Of a stretch of DNA of 8,260 bases, positions 6,963 to 8,260 are shown in pieces. The notes beneath the pieces were generated by a model, which searched no databases, was not told the origin of the DNA, and saw only the letters and a program-made list of their open reading frames with translations. Numbering within the stretch: the stretch's first letter is position 1; every line of letters starts with the position of its first letter. Made by a program: the position numbers and the translations under genes. The stretch is from Candidatus Woesearchaeota archaeon. GTDB lineage: Archaea; Nanobdellota; Nanobdellia; SCGC-AAA011-G17; VGLX01. The stretch covers positions 1-8,260 of the forward strand of contig VGLX01000042.1 in NCBI GenBank assembly GCA_016866645.1. The letters run 5' to 3'.

Positions 6963-7629
6963 TTTCGAATCGTTCTTGTATTAAGCGTATGATCTCCTTT
7001 TCGTGGCCAGCTCCAACTATAGCCACTATCTTCTTATTAAGAGACATAAGCTTATATAAGCTTTTTGACATGAACACGTTCCTTTCTTCAACGAGAACCT
7101 TATAGAATGAAGGATAATCCTTTCGCACTTTTACCATCAGCTTTTCTATAACCTCTTCACTGGGCACTTTTCTAAGGTCGAAGTCTACTACCTGTTTTCT
7201 TTGAACAAAACCTTTCACGATATCCCATAAGAACCTTAACTTTTCTTTCCAGGTTAAGGTTTTGTTAAGCCTTCTGAGAGTTACCCGTATGTCCTGGTCT
7301 ATCAATGCGATGTCTGCTTTCGCCTTTTTAGCGCTTTCCACCGCTTTCAGCATATCTGACCCGGGAGGAGTCCCTACTAACTCTCCAAGCTTCTTCTCCG
7401 CCCATGCCCCGATTAGATTGATTATGAACCCTTTGATGCCTAGCTCTTTAATATCCCTTAACCTGAGTTTCCTCTTTTCTCCTGATATTAATGACAAAAA
7501 TCTCGGCTGGTCAAGCTCCAAGGCTACAATCTCGGGATTCTCTTCAGATATCGTCTTTTCTACCAGTTTTACACTTTCGATAGCGATATGGGAAGTTCCT
7601 ATAATCGTCAGGTTTTGATACTTTCTCAT
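6955..7629 (-). CDS. TraB/PrgY (Tiki-superfamily) domain protein, short soluble form
   Basis: This is a 224-residue protein from ATG 7629. It begins with a beta-strand leading to GTSH (11-14). VALELDQPRF (35-44, with Glu38) follows, then a central helical part with IALIDQDIRVTLRRL, and near the end GAGH (206-209). The two GX2H motifs plus the glutamate are hallmarks of the TraB/PrgY/GumN/Tiki superfamily, whose Tiki members are metalloproteases. PrgY/TraB in Enterococcus limits peptide pheromone activity. Many archaeal TraB proteins are longer (about 380-400 residues) and carry a C-terminal membrane region; here the protein stops just after GAGH and the next gene, overlapping by 8 bp, encodes a membrane protein. 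A longer reading frame from 7740 exists, but its extra 37 residues come from the AT-rich promoter region, and the TraB fold starts at 7629. Transcription is probably leaderless from the divergent promoter. Enzymatic activity is inferred from the family. Confidence 0.85.
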   Translation of the reverse strand: MRKYQNLTIIGTSHIAIESVKLVEKTISEENPEIVALELDQPRFLSLISGEKRKLRLRDIKELGIKGFIINLIGAWAEKKLGELVGTPPGSDMLKAVESAKKAKADIALIDQDIRVTLRRLNKTLTWKEKLRFLWDIVKGFVQRKQVVDFDLRKVPSEEVIEKLMVKVRKDYPSFYKVLVEERNVFMSKSLYKLMSLNKKIVAIVGAGHEKEIIRLIQERFENG

Positions 7630-7708
7630 TATCGGAATAAAATGATAATATTTAAATACTATAAAAGGTTTATCATCAAATACCAAAAAATAAAGGAGGG
7701 AAGAATAT
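7630..7708. promoter_or_regulatory. Divergent archaeal promoter region with a symmetric TATA box
   Basis: This 79-bp AT-rich gap separates the divergent TraB and PRC-barrel genes. The perfect palindrome TATTTAAATA (7649-7658) matches the archaeal TATA consensus on both strands. With the usual spacing of about 26 nt from box centre to start, plus-strand transcription would start near 7680, leaving a leader with a Shine-Dalgarno sequence. Minus-strand transcription would start near 7628, at the TraB ATG. A second candidate box, TATAAAA (7661-7666 with flanks), lies just to the right. Start positions are predicted, not measured. Confidence 0.6.
7692..7700 (+). promoter_or_regulatory. Strong Shine-Dalgarno site of the PRC-barrel gene
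   Basis: AAAGGAGGG, containing GGAGG, ends 8 nt before ATG 7709. It is the clearest ribosome binding site in the window, in contrast to the Shine-Dalgarno-free starts of most genes here. It fixes the start at 7709 rather than the internal ATG at 7721. Confidence 0.8.
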
Positions 7709-7990
7709 ATGGCTCTTAAGATGAAACAAATAACTGACATTTATGACATGCATGTGTACACAGACCAAGGTGATTACTTCGGAGATATCGAAGAAAGCAT
7801 AATCACCACAAACAAGGTGTTTGGCTGGAGGATAAAAGCCACTAAAAGCTCATTCCTGACCAAAGTGTTAGGTGGGGCAAAGGGAGTCATAGTTCCGCAT
7901 CAACTGGTAAAAGCTGTAGGTGATATAATGATAATATCTAAACAAGCGATACCTAGTTATGAGGAAAAAGAAGAGGGGGAAGAATCATAA
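7709..7990 (+). CDS. PRC-barrel domain protein
   Basis: This is a 93-residue acidic small protein. The short beta-strand pattern fits an archaeal PRC-barrel domain (about residues 10-78): MHVYTDQGDYFGDIEES, then FGWRIKATKSS, a glycine-containing link (LGGAKG), VIVPHQLVKAVGDIMII, and a charged tail rich in Glu (EEKEEGEES). PRC barrels are small protein-interaction or RNA-binding modules, found in RimM, in photosynthetic reaction centre subunits and in many short archaeal proteins, some tied to cell division. I cannot tell which role applies here. It has its own promoter and a strong Shine-Dalgarno sequence, suggesting good expression. It is followed after 39 bp by a membrane protein gene on the same strand. 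Confidence 0.8.
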   Translation: MALKMKQITDIYDMHVYTDQGDYFGDIEESIITTNKVFGWRIKATKSSFLTKVLGGAKGVIVPHQLVKAVGDIMIISKQAIPSYEEKEEGEES

Positions 7991-8029
7991 ACCTTTTATA
8001 TTAGATAAAACTTATAAAACATAAACAGG
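7991..8029 (+). promoter_or_regulatory. Putative TATA box upstream of the right-edge membrane protein gene
   Basis: CCTTTTATATTAG (7992-8004) holds a TATA-like sequence centred near 7998. That would place a start near 8024, only a few nucleotides before the ATG at 8030, consistent with nearly leaderless transcription. A second A/T box (TTATAAAA, 8012-8019) is too close to the ATG to act in the usual way. Read-through from the PRC-barrel gene is equally possible. Confidence 0.4.
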
Positions 8030-8260
8030 ATGGCACCAAGCCCTTTAGGAGGAGCGATAGAATTCTTAAAAGAATTCGGTTTCTTTGACGTAGTCCTACC
8101 TTTCCTGCTCGTTTTTACTATAGTCTTCGCAGTCTTGGAGAAGACCAAGATATTCGGAGGCGGGAAAGAGTCAAAGAAGAACATCAACGCGATGATAGCG
8201 TTCGTGTTCGCGCTGTTTTTCGTTTCAGCCACAAACTTGGTAGCTGGAACGGTAGAGCTC
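8030..8260 (+). CDS. Membrane protein of DPANN-archaeal type, 3' end outside window
   Basis: The frame opens at ATG 8030 and runs uninterrupted for 77 codons to the window edge. After a short N-terminus (APSPLGGAIEFLKEFGFFD), a transmembrane segment (about residues 22-40, VVLPFLLVFTIVFAVLE) is followed by a polar link (KTKIFGGGKESKKN). A second hydrophobic segment (about 55-70, AMIAFVFALFFVSAT) follows. The pattern EFLKEFGFFD..LPFLLVF.IVF..LEKTKIFG..NAMIAF resembles a recurrent uncharacterized multi-pass membrane protein I recall from Woesearchaeota/Pacearchaeota-type genomes. Function is unknown. Only a weak ACAGG precedes the ATG. The reverse-strand ORF over the same bases is a shadow. Confidence 0.75.
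   Translation, partial: MAPSPLGGAIEFLKEFGFFDVVLPFLLVFTIVFAVLEKTKIFGGGKESKKNINAMIAFVFALFFVSATNLVAGTVEL

Noticed and set aside
7262..7618. 118-codon plus-strand ORF opposite the TraB gene
   Set aside because: It mirrors the coding strand of a well-supported TraB domain, has Ser/Ile/Phe-rich composition, and has no ribosome site.
7630..7740. 37-residue N-terminal extension of the TraB-like protein (start at 7740)
   Set aside because: It covers the AT-rich divergent promoter and the start of the PRC-barrel gene. The TraB fold begins at ATG 7629, just before its first beta-strand.
1..8260. CRISPR array, insertion sequence, tRNA or rRNA
   Set aside because: I saw no regularly spaced repeats, no transposase-like ORF with inverted ends, and no tRNA or rRNA signature; nearly all bases are accounted for by protein genes.

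Overview
The window looks like part of an archaeal chromosome, most likely from a DPANN-type lineage such as Woesearchaeota or Pacearchaeota. The evidence is TTTAAATA-type TATA boxes with nearly leaderless starts, a small PRC-barrel protein, an archaeal-style ACT-domain regulator, and a truncated membrane protein at the right edge that resembles proteins I know from DPANN genomes. The placement is inferred from gene content only; there is no rRNA or tRNA here.

Positions 2-5237, plus strand, hold a tight three-gene operon: a DUF444 (YeaH/YhbH-like) von Willebrand A protein open at the left edge, a SpoVR/YcgB family protein, and a PrkA/YeaG-type AAA+ protein. This is the stress and stationary-phase trio known from bacteria (prkA, yeaH/yhbH, spoVR/ycgB), in the order DUF444, SpoVR, PrkA. 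The gaps are 6 bp and a 17-bp overlap, which argues for co-expression. The proteins are clearly homologous to the bacterial ones but diverged. The PrkA is long, has Cys/His motifs, and is altered where bacterial PrkA has its Walker B-like glutamates.

Positions 5238-6227, plus strand, start with a short leader containing a Shine-Dalgarno sequence, a hairpin and a possible 13-codon minicistron. An ACT-domain regulator and a small multi-pass membrane protein follow. The membrane protein converges on the next gene and overlaps it by 12 bp.

Positions 6216-7629, minus strand, hold a two-gene operon: a short TraB/Tiki-superfamily protein with its GX2H motifs intact, then an S2P/M50-like membrane protein whose HExxH motif reads HYFGH. 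It therefore looks like a protease-family membrane protein without the catalytic glutamate, co-translated (8-bp overlap) with a putative metalloenzyme.

Positions 7630-8260 start with a divergent promoter region containing one symmetric TATTTAAATA box. A PRC-barrel protein gene with a strong Shine-Dalgarno sequence follows on the plus strand, and then the start of a membrane protein gene that runs off the window. I saw no IS element, CRISPR array, tRNA or rRNA.
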